From assembly GCF_036227105.1 (NCBI RefSeq), contig NZ_CP109434.1, positions 4,592,001-4,656,000 of the forward strand: a DNA stretch of 64,000 nt, in the 5' to 3' direction. This document shows, one piece after another, positions 25,766 through 33,888 of the stretch. Both the position numbers and the translations under genes were made by a program. Below the pieces are notes generated by a model. It was not told where the DNA came from and made no database searches. It saw only the letters and a list, made by a program, of their open reading frames with translations. Within the stretch, counting starts at the first letter, position 1. Each line of letters opens with the position of its first letter. This stretch comes from Amycolatopsis sp. NBC_01488 (GTDB lineage Bacteria > Actinomycetota > Actinomycetes > Mycobacteriales > Pseudonocardiaceae).

Positions 25766-26736
25766 GGCTCGAAGCGGCCGTGCTCGGTGACCACGGCCGT
25801 GACGAGTTCGTGGGGGGGGGGGGGGGGCACGTCGAACGCGGGGTTGAAGACTTGCGTTTCGCTTGGCGTGATCGGCGTGCCGGCGTAGTGGGTGAGCTCG
25901 CGGGCGTCGCGCTCCTCGATGGCGATCCCCGCGCCGTCCGCGAGCGTGGTGTCCACAGTGGACGACGGAGCGACGACGACGAACGGCACGCCGTGGTGCT
26001 TCGCGGCGATGGCTAGGCCGTAGGTGCCGATCTTGTTGGCGACGTCGCCGTTCGCGGCGATCCGGTCGACCCCGACGAGCACGCAGTCGACCAGGCCGCG
26101 CGCCATCGCCGCGGCGGCGGCTCCGTCGGGCTGGACGCGGTAGGGGACTTTCGCCTGCGCGAGCTCCCACGCCGTCAGCCGGGCACCTTGGAGGAGCGGG
26201 CGGGTCTCGTCGACGAGGACCTCTTCGACGAGCCCGCGCTCGTGCAGGTGCCAGACGACGCCGAGGGCGCTGCCCCACCCGACGGTGGCGAGCCGTCCGG
26301 CGTTGCAGTGACTCAGCAGCCGCAGCGGCCGGCGCGGGCATTCCTCGAGCACGATCTCGGCAGCGTGCTTCGACGCGGTCTTGTTGAGTTCTTCGTCTTC
26401 GGTGAGGAGGGCCAGGGCCTCGGCGAGGACGGCCGCCGGGCCTTGGCCGAGCTTGCGGAGCGCCCGTTCGACACCCCAGGCGAGGTTCACGGCGGTGGGC
26501 CGCGCGGTGGCGATCAGGGCGGCTTCGGCCCGGACGTCCTCGCTGGTGTGGGCCGCGAGGGCGACCCCGAGCGCCCCGGCGGCCCCGAGCGCGGGCGCCC
26601 CGCGCACGGCGAGCCGCTTGACGGCGTCGATCAGCTCGCCGACGGTCCGCAGGTGCAGCAGCCGGTACTCGCCGGGCAGCGCGGTCTGGTCGATGATGAC
26701 GATGGCGCCGTCGGCCCAGTCGATGGTCCTGCGCAT
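25762..26736 (-). CDS. mtnA: S-methyl-5-thioribose-1-phosphate isomerase
   Basis: A 324-aa isomerase converting 5-methylthioribose-1-phosphate to the ribulose form in methionine salvage. It belongs to the eIF2B-like family. Diagnostic residues are GAPALGAAGALG, the catalytic Cys in LSHCNAGRLATVGWGSALGV, the catalytic Asp in VGVDRIAANGDVANKIGTYG, and the C-terminal FVVVAPSSTVD. ATG 26736 follows GAGGAGGG. Near the C-terminus (25812-25827) sixteen consecutive G's on the plus strand encode a PPPPP run in DVPPPPPHELV, where relatives usually have a short non-repetitive turn. The rest of the methionine salvage pathway is not in the window. Confidence 0.93.
   Translation of the reverse strand: MRRTIDWADGAIVIIDQTALPGEYRLLHLRTVGELIDAVKRLAVRGAPALGAAGALGVALAAHTSEDVRAEAALIATARPTAVNLAWGVERALRKLGQGPAAVLAEALALLTEDEELNKTASKHAAEIVLEECPRRPLRLLSHCNAGRLATVGWGSALGVVWHLHERGLVEEVLVDETRPLLQGARLTAWELAQAKVPYRVQPDGAAAAAMARGLVDCVLVGVDRIAANGDVANKIGTYGLAIAAKHHGVPFVVVAPSSTVDTTLADGAGIAIEERDARELTHYAGTPITPSETQVFNPAFDVPPPPPHELVTAVVTEHGRFEP
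25812..25827. repeat. 16-base G homopolymer inside mtnA
   Basis: An uninterrupted run of 16 G on the plus strand lies within the mtnA coding sequence about 20 codons from its end. It reads as poly-proline and leaves the frame open as given. Such a tract is prone to slippage in vivo and to miscalled length in sequencing. Confidence 0.95.
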
Positions 26737-26780
26737 GGGCCCTCCTCGGGTTTTCCGGTTGCGTACCCGGTGATGATGCG

Positions 26781-27179
26781 GTGGTGACCATTGAACGGCA
26801 GAACCCGCCGGGGCTGCACACGCCGCCGGGCTACCACCACGTGACAGTCACCGGCTCGCGCCGGACGGTGTACCTGGCCGGCCAGTGCCCGCTGGCGGCG
26901 GACGGCTCGGTGGTCGAGGGCCTGCTTCCCCAGGTCGACCAGGTGGTGGCCAACACATCGACGGCGCTGAATTCCGCGGGCGCGTCCCCGGCGCACGTGG
27001 TCCGGACGGTGATCTACGTGGTGGCAACGGACCGCCCGGTGCTGTCGGCGGTGTGGGACCGCTTCACGAAGTCGGAGATCGGAGCGGCGTTCACCTCGGC
27101 GAGCACGCTGGTGGGGGTGGCTCAGCTGGGCTACCCGGGCCAGCTGGTGGAGCTGGACGTGACGGCGGCGCTGGACTGA
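26781..27179 (+). CDS. RidA family protein
   Basis: A 132-aa protein of the YjgF/YER057c/UK114 (RidA) family. Canonical RidA hydrolyses reactive enamine/imine intermediates made by PLP enzymes. Visible features are the N-terminal GYHHVTVTGSRRTVYLAGQCPL strand, VVANTSTALNSAGASPAHVVRT, and the C-terminal STLVGVAQLGYPGQLVELDVTA. The catalytic Arg in 'VxRTxVY' is present (VVRTVIYV); the usual 'P.R' near the end is replaced by STLVG. It starts at one of two adjacent GTG codons (26781 or 26784) without a strong ribosome-binding site. It is divergent from mtnA with a 44-bp gap. Confidence 0.87.
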   Translation: MVTIERQNPPGLHTPPGYHHVTVTGSRRTVYLAGQCPLAADGSVVEGLLPQVDQVVANTSTALNSAGASPAHVVRTVIYVVATDRPVLSAVWDRFTKSEIGAAFTSASTLVGVAQLGYPGQLVELDVTAALD

Positions 27180-27229
27180 CGAGGCCGGGCGGAACTCGTT
27201 GGCGCCGATCCCCGGCCGGGCAGAACCCG

Positions 27230-28024
27230 CTACAGCCCGGCCAGCAAGTCCGTCTCCGTGATCCCCGGCCCCTGCCCGGCTCGAATGAACCACTCCGTCC
27301 CGAACGCGAACGTGAACGCGTCGTCCGGCATCGCCAGCATGAACATGTCCTCGCTGATCTGGCTCGGGTGGGCCCGCATCGCCGCGCGCTTCAGCCCCAC
27401 GTACTTCGACACGTCGACCGCCGCCGTGATCTCGGCTTCCGGTTTGCCGAACTCCACGTTCTCCGGTGGCTTCGGGGCCGCCTCCGGGGGCATCAGCCCC
27501 TGCTCCACCGCCGATTCGAAGCCGCGCTGCATGAACTCGCGGTTGAACGTCGCCTGGAACACGCGGGCCGTGCCCGCCAGCTCTGCCGCGCGGACGCCCA
27601 CGCGGTGGACCTGGATGTGGTCCGGGTGGCCGTAGTCGCCGTTGTCGTCGTACACCGTCAGCACGTCGGCCGATTCCTCGCGCAGGATCGCTGCCAGCTG
27701 CTCGGCCGCCTTTTCGACGTCCGCCTGCCAGAAGCACGCCGGGTCGTCGTTCGTCGATTCGCCCATCATCCCGGAGTCGCGGTAGCCGAGGAACTCGACG
27801 CGTTCGACGCCCAGGATCTCCGCGGCCGCGTGCGACTCGCGCACGCGCCGCTCCCACAGTTGTTCGCCCTCGGCGAGAAAGCCCTCGGGGACTTCGCCGA
27901 CCTCGCCCCGGGTGGCGACGACGAGCACGACGCGGTGCCCCTCGGCGACGGCCTTGGCCATCACCCCGGCGGTGCGCAGGCATTCGTCGTCCGGGTGGGC
28001 GTGGAAGGTGACCAGTGTTGCCAT
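27230..28024 (-). CDS. PIG-L/LmbE family deacetylase (MshB/Mca-like)
   Basis: A 264-aa zinc-dependent N-deacetylase or amidase. The zinc motif AHPDDE is at residues 9-14, and the third ligand lies in GDYGHPDHIQVHRVG. In actinomycetes the family includes MshB and Mca of mycothiol metabolism and deacetylases of natural products. The N-terminus MATLVTFHAHPDDE and the insertion around SGMMGESTNDDP are Mca-like. I cannot separate a true Mca from a paralogue by eye. ATG 28024 has no clear Shine-Dalgarno. The next gene, divergently transcribed, is a DinB/DUF664 protein, a family that includes mycothiol-dependent enzymes. Confidence 0.85.
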   Translation of the reverse strand: MATLVTFHAHPDDECLRTAGVMAKAVAEGHRVVLVVATRGEVGEVPEGFLAEGEQLWERRVRESHAAAEILGVERVEFLGYRDSGMMGESTNDDPACFWQADVEKAAEQLAAILREESADVLTVYDDNGDYGHPDHIQVHRVGVRAAELAGTARVFQATFNREFMQRGFESAVEQGLMPPEAAPKPPENVEFGKPEAEITAAVDVSKYVGLKRAAMRAHPSQISEDMFMLAMPDDAFTFAFGTEWFIRAGQGPGITETDLLAGL

Positions 28025-28099
28025 GCCCGCGACGCTACCGAAACCCACCGACAAAAACCGCCCGCCAAGGTGCGCACCTGCCCGTTAGGGTCCGCGGTC

Positions 28100-28582
28100 G
28101 TGGCCGACGACGAAAAGAACACGCTGCTGACGTTCCTCCGAGCCCAGCGCGGCAGCGTCCTGGCGATCCTCGACGGACTCGGCGAGGACGCACTGACGAC
28201 GCCGGTCCTGCCGACCGGCTGGACCCCGCTCGGCATGGTCGAGCACCTCGGGTACGCCGAGCGGCACTGGTTCCAGGAGATCGTCACCGGAACCGCGGAC
28301 CCGCTCGCGTGGCCGGACGACCACCGTCCGCTGGAGACGCCCCGATCCCCGGACGTCGTCTTCGCGTTCTACCGGGAACAGTGCCGCCGGTCCGACGAGA
28401 TCTTCGCCGCGACGCCGCTGTCCGCGGTGCCGAAGCGGCGCCACCCGACGCCGCTCGCGGACGAGACCGCCGACCTGCGCGGGGTCGTCCTGCACATGAT
28501 CGAGGAGACGGCCCGGCACGCCGGCCACCTGGACGTCGTCCGCGAGCTGATCGACGGCCGCACCGGGCTCGGGCCACGCTAG
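28100..28582 (+). CDS. DinB/DUF664 family protein (possible mycothiol-dependent enzyme)
   Basis: A 160-aa four-helix-bundle protein. TGWTPLGMVEHLGYAERHWFQEIV holds the first conserved His, and VVLHMIEETARHAGHLDVVRELID holds two more, the three-His metal site of DinB-like proteins. DUF664 members are predicted thiol or mycothiol S-transferases. The GTG start at 28100 is a best guess, since no good ribosome-binding site is visible. It is divergent from the PIG-L gene (75 bp between starts) and ends near a hairpin shared with the convergent glycosylase gene. Confidence 0.85.
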   Translation: MADDEKNTLLTFLRAQRGSVLAILDGLGEDALTTPVLPTGWTPLGMVEHLGYAERHWFQEIVTGTADPLAWPDDHRPLETPRSPDVVFAFYREQCRRSDEIFAATPLSAVPKRRHPTPLADETADLRGVVLHMIEETARHAGHLDVVRELIDGRTGLGPR

Positions 28583-28588
28583 GCACCA

Positions 28589-28608
28589 CCGGAGCGCACT
28601 CGCTCCGG
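28589..28608. terminator. Bidirectional hairpin between DUF664 and glycosylase genes
   Basis: CCGGAGCG-CACT-CGCTCCGG, perfect 8-bp arms with a 4-nt loop, placed between convergent stops at 28582 and 28614. Confidence 0.6.
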
Positions 28609-28613
28609 CCGCG

Positions 28614-29411
28614 CTACGCCTGTTCCTTCGCGCACCACCAGGTCGACCGGCCGCCGACCGTGCCGTGCGCCATCTCCGCGCCGCAGCGGGGGCAGTGGTC
28701 GCCCGTGCGGCGGTGGCCGATGATCTCGCCCGTGTGGACGCCGCCGTGCTTGATCGCCGCGCGCAGCGCCTTCCGGAGTGCCTTGTGGAGGTTCGTGAGG
28801 TCGTCGTCGGCCAGCTCGTTCACCGGCCGGGACGGGCTCACCGCCGCCTGCCACAGGGTTTCGTCGGCCAGCAGGTTCCCGATCCCGGCCAGCACGGACT
28901 GGTCCAGCAGCCGCGCCTTCACCGGCGCCCGCCCCCGGCCGACGCGCGCGCGGAAGTCCGCCCTCGACACCTCGCCGGCGTCCGGGCCGAGCGCGTCGAG
29001 GTCGGGGTCGAGCCGCACCCGGCTGAGCCGGCGGGTGTCGAACAGCCGCAGCTGTTCGCCGTCGGCGAAAGTGAGCCCGAACCGGAACCACTCGGGCTTC
29101 TCTTCGCGGCCGCGGAAGCGTTTCGGCCCGGGCGGTCCGCTTCGGCCGCCGAACCGCAGTTGCCCGGCCATCCCGAGGTGCAGGCCGAGGTTCGGGCCGG
29201 GCCGGCCGTCGCCGCCTTCGGTTTCGCACCAGAGCGTCTTGCCCCGCCGGTGCGCCTCGGTGAGCCGCCCGCCCCGCAACGCGGCGGCCAGGTCGCCGGG
29301 CGCGTGCGGACGGCAGACCCAGTCGTCGTGGTCGTCGACGTCCCGGATCTCGCGCCCGATGGCGTCGGCGAGGACCTGGCGGGCGAGCTCCACTTCGGGC
29401 AGTTCCGGCAC
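28614..29411 (-). CDS. Fpg/Nei family DNA glycosylase
   Basis: A 265-aa base-excision repair glycosylase and AP lyase. GTG 29411 begins the signature MPELPEVE, where Pro2 is the catalytic nucleophile and Glu3 the acid. The H2TH region is seen at DQSVLAGIGNLLADETLW. The C-terminal zinc finger is irregular: CPRCGAEMAHGTVGGRSTWWCAKEQA has only three cysteines, where the family normally has CxxC...CxxC. The protein may therefore bind zinc weakly or use another ligand. The oxidised base it prefers cannot be told from sequence; MutM and Nei groups both carry MPELPE- or MPEGPE-type starts. Confidence 0.9.
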   Translation of the reverse strand: MPELPEVELARQVLADAIGREIRDVDDHDDWVCRPHAPGDLAAALRGGRLTEAHRRGKTLWCETEGGDGRPGPNLGLHLGMAGQLRFGGRSGPPGPKRFRGREEKPEWFRFGLTFADGEQLRLFDTRRLSRVRLDPDLDALGPDAGEVSRADFRARVGRGRAPVKARLLDQSVLAGIGNLLADETLWQAAVSPSRPVNELADDDLTNLHKALRKALRAAIKHGGVHTGEIIGHRRTGDHCPRCGAEMAHGTVGGRSTWWCAKEQA

Positions 29412-29453
29412 GTCGTCCAGTCTGCCGACTCCGGCGGCGGCGCGCCGATCAGG

Positions 29454-30491
29454 TCATTCCGGCCGCATCCACTCGTAGAGCCGGTGCCCGGGGTCGGTCA
29501 GGTCCGGCGGCGCCACCACGCGATCGATGACGAACGCCCGCGCGACGAACCCGAAGTGCAGGTTCGCGCCGACCTGGTGCCGCAGGTACGCCTGGTTCCG
29601 CGGCCCGAGCACCGGGTCGGTCAGGCAGCGGACCGCGGCCAGGGTGCCGCGGGCGTACATGCCCGCGCAGATCGTGATGGTGCGCCGCCGGTCGAGCGGG
29701 TTGACGCCGCGGAAGAACAGGATGACGTCCTCGTGGGGGATGCGCGCGCCGTATTCGTCGCCGAGGACGGGGCTGAACCGCTGCGTCCCGTCCCCGTTGG
29801 CGACTTCCAGGCCGAGCCAGTCGGTTTCCGGGAGGCGCGGCGACATCTTCACGGGCAGGCGCAGGGTGGAGAACATGTCGCGGGTCAGCAAGTTGAAGTC
29901 CGAGCCGCCGATCATCACCAGGTGACTGGAGTAGTCCGCGGGCTGCAGATCGCTCGTCGTCGCGAACTTCACGTCGTGCAGCGGGTTCAGGGCACGAATG
30001 TGGCCGTACAGGTGGACCAGCGCGTCCAGGTCGGCGTAGGTGAGCAGATCGACGTGGTCGGGATCCCGTGGATCGGTCGCCGAGAAATTGCTGACCATCG
30101 ATTCCGGGATCCGCCCGCAGGTGATCATCACCGGTTCGCCCGGTGGGAAACGCCAGAAATCGGGTGCCGGTTCACCGTCGGCGTCCGGCTCGCCGGCGAC
30201 GGCCTTTTCCCAGGCGTTCGTCCACGCCGCCCGGTCGTCTTCCGGAATTCCGAACGCGGTCAGCAGGGCCAGGAACAGATCCCGTCGGGGCCCGCGCCGC
30301 CCGGCGAGGACCCCGGCCACGGTCGAGCGGGGCAGCACTTGCCCCCGTTTTTCGCCGAGCCGCTCGATGTCGCGCAGTGACGGATTCCCGGCGCGCACCC
30401 GGCATTGCCGGAGCAACGCGGCCAGCTGGGTGAGCGTCGTGACCCCGGACGGGTCGAGTTCACCGGGTGGGCCGGGTCGGGAAAGCGGCAT
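29454..30491 (-). CDS. XRE-like HTH protein with unrecognised C-terminal domain
   Basis: A 345-aa protein. Residues 20-95 form the actinomycete XRE-type HTH (LTQLAALLRQCRVRAGNPSLRDIERL, then LPRSTVAGVLAGRRGPRRDL). After a linker, residues 118-345 form a separate domain. It starts VMITCGRIPESMVSNFSATDPRDP and contains YADLDALVHLYGHIRALNP, a HLVMIGGSDFNLLTRDMF strand-loop and FFRGVNPLDRRRTITICAGMYARGTLAAVRCL. The alternation of hydrophobic strands with SSHLVMIGG suggests a Rossmann-like fold able to bind a nucleotide, but I cannot name a family. ATG 30491 was chosen over a start 48 nt upstream because the domain starts there. It is divergent from the cyclase-like gene. Confidence 0.7.
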   Translation of the reverse strand: MPLSRPGPPGELDPSGVTTLTQLAALLRQCRVRAGNPSLRDIERLGEKRGQVLPRSTVAGVLAGRRGPRRDLFLALLTAFGIPEDDRAAWTNAWEKAVAGEPDADGEPAPDFWRFPPGEPVMITCGRIPESMVSNFSATDPRDPDHVDLLTYADLDALVHLYGHIRALNPLHDVKFATTSDLQPADYSSHLVMIGGSDFNLLTRDMFSTLRLPVKMSPRLPETDWLGLEVANGDGTQRFSPVLGDEYGARIPHEDVILFFRGVNPLDRRRTITICAGMYARGTLAAVRCLTDPVLGPRNQAYLRHQVGANLHFGFVARAFVIDRVVAPPDLTDPGHRLYEWMRPE

Positions 30492-30637
30492 GGTGACATC
30501 GTGTCCCAAACCGGCTGGTTTTGTCCCGCTTCGTCTCATCCCTTCGCGTTCGTCTTCGTGTGTCCGCGAACGTGTGCGGAAACTGCGCGCGACTGTTCAA
30601 TCGTCTCAGGGACATCGGCTCTGCCGAGGGGATGGAC

Positions 30638-31270
30638 ATGCTTCACGAAGGTCAGCTCGTCTACGGATTCGTCGTCGCGGTGGACGTCGAAGGGTTCTCG
30701 CGCAGGGGAATCCTCGACCAGACCGCGGTCTTGTTCCGGCTGAAGGAGGTGCTCGACCGGGCCGCCGAACGGGCCGGGCTCGTGCGCGCCGAATGGCTCC
30801 GGCAACCGCGGGGGGACGGTGAGCTGGCGGTGCTGCCCGCCGATTCCGACGGTTCCCGGGTCGTCGCGGACTTCGCCCACGAGGTCGTGGAAGAACTGCG
30901 GCGGGGCAGCCACCCGCGGCTGCGGCTGCGGATTTCGATGCACCACGGAGCCCTGACCGCGGGGGTGTTCGGGCCCATCGGGGACGCCCTCGTCGTCGCC
31001 TGCCGGTTGCTCGACGCGGAATTCGCGCGCGAAACGCTGGCCCGGCACACCGGCGAAGACGTCGTGCTCGTCGTCTCGCAGCGCCTGTACGAAGACGTCG
31101 TCGCCACGCGGTTCCGCGGTCTGCGCCCCGAACGGTTCCGGCTGGTGACCGAACGGGTCAAAGGCCGGACGTACCGCGGGTATCTCTGCGTGGGCAGCCC
31201 CAAGTCCGCGGCGCCGGGCGACGCGGTCCCGGCCGGCCACGGCGCGGTGCTCGAGCTGCCGCGCGGGTGA
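30638..31270 (+). CDS. Class III nucleotidyl cyclase-like protein
   Basis: A 210-aa protein, a single cyclase catalytic fold without membrane segments. The first metal Asp is D16 in VVAVDVEGFS and the second is D60 in PRGDGELAVLP. A third element, GDALVVACRLLDA (residues 115-127), corresponds to the 'GDAVNLAARLE' loop of true cyclases. The transition-state Arg (R123) is present, but the Asn is replaced by Val. ATG 30638 follows GAGGGG with 6-nt spacing; ATG 30632 abuts the same GAGGGG. Activity is uncertain: it may be an active cyclase of unusual chemistry or a nucleotide sensor. Divergent to it is the HTH protein with a possible nucleotide-binding domain. Confidence 0.75.
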   Translation: MLHEGQLVYGFVVAVDVEGFSRRGILDQTAVLFRLKEVLDRAAERAGLVRAEWLRQPRGDGELAVLPADSDGSRVVADFAHEVVEELRRGSHPRLRLRISMHHGALTAGVFGPIGDALVVACRLLDAEFARETLARHTGEDVVLVVSQRLYEDVVATRFRGLRPERFRLVTERVKGRTYRGYLCVGSPKSAAPGDAVPAGHGAVLELPRG

Positions 31271-31285
31271 CCACCGGAAAGTGCG

Positions 31286-32434
31286 TCAGGGACGGCGGTC
31301 GCGGCGGACCAGCGCCAGCGCCGGGACGATCACCACGGCCGCGAGGACGAACGTCACCGGGTAGCCCACCGAGCCGACGACCAGCCCGGCGCCGAGCGCG
31401 CCCGCCGCCATGCCGAGGTCGTACGCGGCGTTCCAGATCGCGCTCACCGCGCTCTCGCCGCCGGCCGGGACGCGGGCGTACATCAGCGTCAGCGTCGCGT
31501 TCTGCAGCGCGCCGAACCCGGCGCCCAGCACGAGCGCCCCGCCGATCACCAGGACCGGCGTGCCGGTGGCCGCAATCGCCGCCATTCCGACGGCGGAGAG
31601 GACGACGCCCGGCAGCAGCAGGAGACCCGGGCCGTGGCGGTCGCCGAGCCGGCCGGCGACCCAGCGGGCGGCGGTGGCCGCCGCGGGCTGGGCGAGCAAC
31701 GCGCTCGCGGCGACCCACGCGGGCCGGCCCGAAGCGGCGAGCGGCAGGAACGTGACCAGGACGCCGACCGCGGCGGCCGACACCGCGAAGATCGTCGCCG
31801 GGCGGGTCAGCGCGGGGTTGCGCAGGCCCGCGAGGACGCCGCCGTCTTCCTGCGGTGTCGCGGCGTGGCGCGGCAGGCCGGGCACCGACAGCAGCGCGAG
31901 CAGGGTGGCCACCGTCGTCACCACGAACACCGGGGTGAAGCCCCAGTGCGCCGCGGCCCACACCCCGGCCGGCAGGGCCAGCAGGCCCGGGATCCCGCCG
32001 ACGATCCCGACGAGCGCGAGCCCTTCGCCGCGCCGGTCGGCCGGGATCAGCAGCGCGGTGACGGCACCGCCGGCGACGACGGCGATCGCGAACCCGATCC
32101 CGCGCACCACGCTCACCCCGACGATCACCCGCACGTCGGAGCCGGCCGTCAGCAGCAGCGTCGGCGCGCCGAGCAGGACCAGCCCGCCGGCCAGCGCCCA
32201 CCGGTAGCCGACCCGGGCGACCAGCCGCGGCGTCACCAGCTCGGCCGCCACGGTGGCGAGCAGCAGCGCGACCGTCGCCAGTCCGGCGCCGCTGTCGGAG
32301 CCGGTCTGCTTCGCGAACAGCGGCACGACCGAAAGCGGCAGGTAGAAGCCGATCGACGAGCCGAAGATCGAGACGAAGCGCACGAGCAGGGCGCGGGACA
32401 CCAGCTTCGGCCGGATTCGCAGGTCAGCGGTCAT
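31286..32434 (-). CDS. MFS family transporter
   Basis: A 382-aa membrane protein with about 12 hydrophobic segments (for example SIGFYLPLSVVPLFA, GGALVLGAGFGALQNATL and VTFVLAAVVIVPALALV). The MFS loop 2-3 motif is degenerate: VARVGYRWALAGGLVLL. ATG 32434 gives a cytoplasmic leader DLRIRPKLVSRALLVRF. It is divergent from a MocR regulator with 47 bp between the start codons. That arrangement suggests the MocR controls this transporter, but the substrate is unknown. Confidence 0.88.
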   Translation of the reverse strand: MTADLRIRPKLVSRALLVRFVSIFGSSIGFYLPLSVVPLFAKQTGSDSGAGLATVALLLATVAAELVTPRLVARVGYRWALAGGLVLLGAPTLLLTAGSDVRVIVGVSVVRGIGFAIAVVAGGAVTALLIPADRRGEGLALVGIVGGIPGLLALPAGVWAAAHWGFTPVFVVTTVATLLALLSVPGLPRHAATPQEDGGVLAGLRNPALTRPATIFAVSAAAVGVLVTFLPLAASGRPAWVAASALLAQPAAATAARWVAGRLGDRHGPGLLLLPGVVLSAVGMAAIAATGTPVLVIGGALVLGAGFGALQNATLTLMYARVPAGGESAVSAIWNAAYDLGMAAGALGAGLVVGSVGYPVTFVLAAVVIVPALALVRRDRRP

Positions 32435-32452
32435 GACCAGAACGGTAGAAGC

Positions 32453-32480
32453 GAACTGGGTCACCGGTAAGGTCCAGTTC
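32453..32480. promoter_or_regulatory. Candidate MocR operator
   Basis: Inverted repeat GAACTGG-N14-CCAGTTC immediately before the MocR start codon at 32482 and in the shared promoter with the MFS gene. Distant half-sites are common for MocR regulators. This is sequence-based only. Confidence 0.55.
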
Positions 32481-32481
32481 C

Positions 32482-33888
32482 ATGGCTGTGGAGTGGGCCG
32501 GTTCGGGCCCGGAGCTACTGGTCACGATCGACCGCGAGAGCGGCGCGGGCCTCCGTTCGCAGCTGGAAGACCAGCTGCGCGACGCGATCCGCGCCGGCCG
32601 CCTGGCCGGCGGCGAGCGATTGCCGTCGTCGCGCGAGCTGGGCCGCGCCCTCGGGCTTTCGCGGGGCCTCGTGCAGGACTGCTACGCCCAGCTGCAGGCC
32701 GAGGGCTACCTGACCAGCCGGCCGGGATCGGCGACGCGGGTGGCGCCGGTCGCCCGGACGGCCGCGCCACCCCGGCCGAGCGCTGCGGAGCGGCCACGGC
32801 ACGCCGTCGCCGACTTCCGCCACGGCGTCCCCGACCTGCGCCTCGCGCCGCGCGAGGACTGGGCGTGGGCCGTGCGCGAGGTCTGCCGCACCGCGCCGAA
32901 CAGCGCGTTCGACTACGGCGACCCGATCGGCGACCGGCGGCTGCGGGAGGTGCTCGCGGCGTACCTGCGCCGGGTGCGGGCGGTCGCGGCGACGGCGGAC
33001 CAGGTCGTCGTCTGCGGCGGCATGGCCCAGGCGCTCGTGCTGGTGCTGCGCGCGCTCGCCGCCGACGGCGTCGGCACCATCGCCGTCGAGGATCCCGGCG
33101 CCGTCCGGACGACGACCGAACAGGCCGAGGCCGCCGGCCTGGCCGCCGTGCCCGTCCCGGTCGACGAGGACGGCGTCGACGTCGCCGCGCTCGAACGCAG
33201 CGGTGCGCGGGCGGTGCTCGTGACCCCGGCCCACCAGTGGCCCACCGGCGTGGTGCTCGCCGGGCACCGCCGCCGGGAGCTGCTCGCATGGGCGCGGCGG
33301 CACGACGGCGTCGTCATCGAAGACGACTACGACGCGGAATTCCGCTACGACCGCGACCCGGTCGGCTCGCTGCAGGGCCTCGACCCCGACCGCGTCGTCT
33401 CGCTGGGGACGGTCAGCAAGTCGCTGGCGCCGGCGTTGCGCCTGGGCTGGCTGGTCGCGCCCGCGCGGCTGCTGGCCAAACTGGCGCACGGCAAGCAGGT
33501 CACCGACCGCGGGAGCCCGGCCCTCGACCAGCTGGCGCTCGCCCTCCTCATCGAGTCCGGGCGCTACGACCGGCACCTGCGCCGCGCCCGCGCGGAGTAC
33601 GCGGCCCGGCGCGAGACGCTCGTCGCGGCGCTGGCCACCCACGCACCCGGCCTCCGCGTCACCGGGCTCGCGGCCGGGTTCCACGCGATCCTGCACCTGC
33701 CGCCGGGCGCCGACGAGGAGCGGGTGATCACGCGGGCGGCCGAGCGTGGCGTCGGGCTCTACGGCCTGGCGCCGATGCAGAGCACGCCGTCGGCGCCGCG
33801 GCTCGTCCTGGGATTCGGCGACACGCCGCCACGCTCGATCGAAGCGGGGATCGCCGCCATCGCGGACCTCTTGTCAGGCGTCGAGTGA
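32482..33888 (+). CDS. MocR family (GntR-aminotransferase fusion) transcriptional regulator
   Basis: A 468-aa fusion. Residues 20-90 are a GntR winged helix (LRSQLEDQLRDAIRAGRLAGGERLPSSRELGRALGLSRGLV). Residues 110-468 are a type I aminotransferase-like domain with DYDAEFRYDRDPVGSLQ and the PLP-binding Lys near residue 313 in GTVSKSLAPALRLGW. MocR proteins use PLP or an amino compound to switch a target gene; PdxR and GabR are the known types. The divergent MFS gene is the most likely target, which may mean the transporter moves an amine or vitamin B6 compound. The 3' end overlaps the convergent VOC gene by 15 nt. Confidence 0.93.
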   Translation: MAVEWAGSGPELLVTIDRESGAGLRSQLEDQLRDAIRAGRLAGGERLPSSRELGRALGLSRGLVQDCYAQLQAEGYLTSRPGSATRVAPVARTAAPPRPSAAERPRHAVADFRHGVPDLRLAPREDWAWAVREVCRTAPNSAFDYGDPIGDRRLREVLAAYLRRVRAVAATADQVVVCGGMAQALVLVLRALAADGVGTIAVEDPGAVRTTTEQAEAAGLAAVPVPVDEDGVDVAALERSGARAVLVTPAHQWPTGVVLAGHRRRELLAWARRHDGVVIEDDYDAEFRYDRDPVGSLQGLDPDRVVSLGTVSKSLAPALRLGWLVAPARLLAKLAHGKQVTDRGSPALDQLALALLIESGRYDRHLRRARAEYAARRETLVAALATHAPGLRVTGLAAGFHAILHLPPGADEERVITRAAERGVGLYGLAPMQSTPSAPRLVLGFGDTPPRSIEAGIAAIADLLSGVE

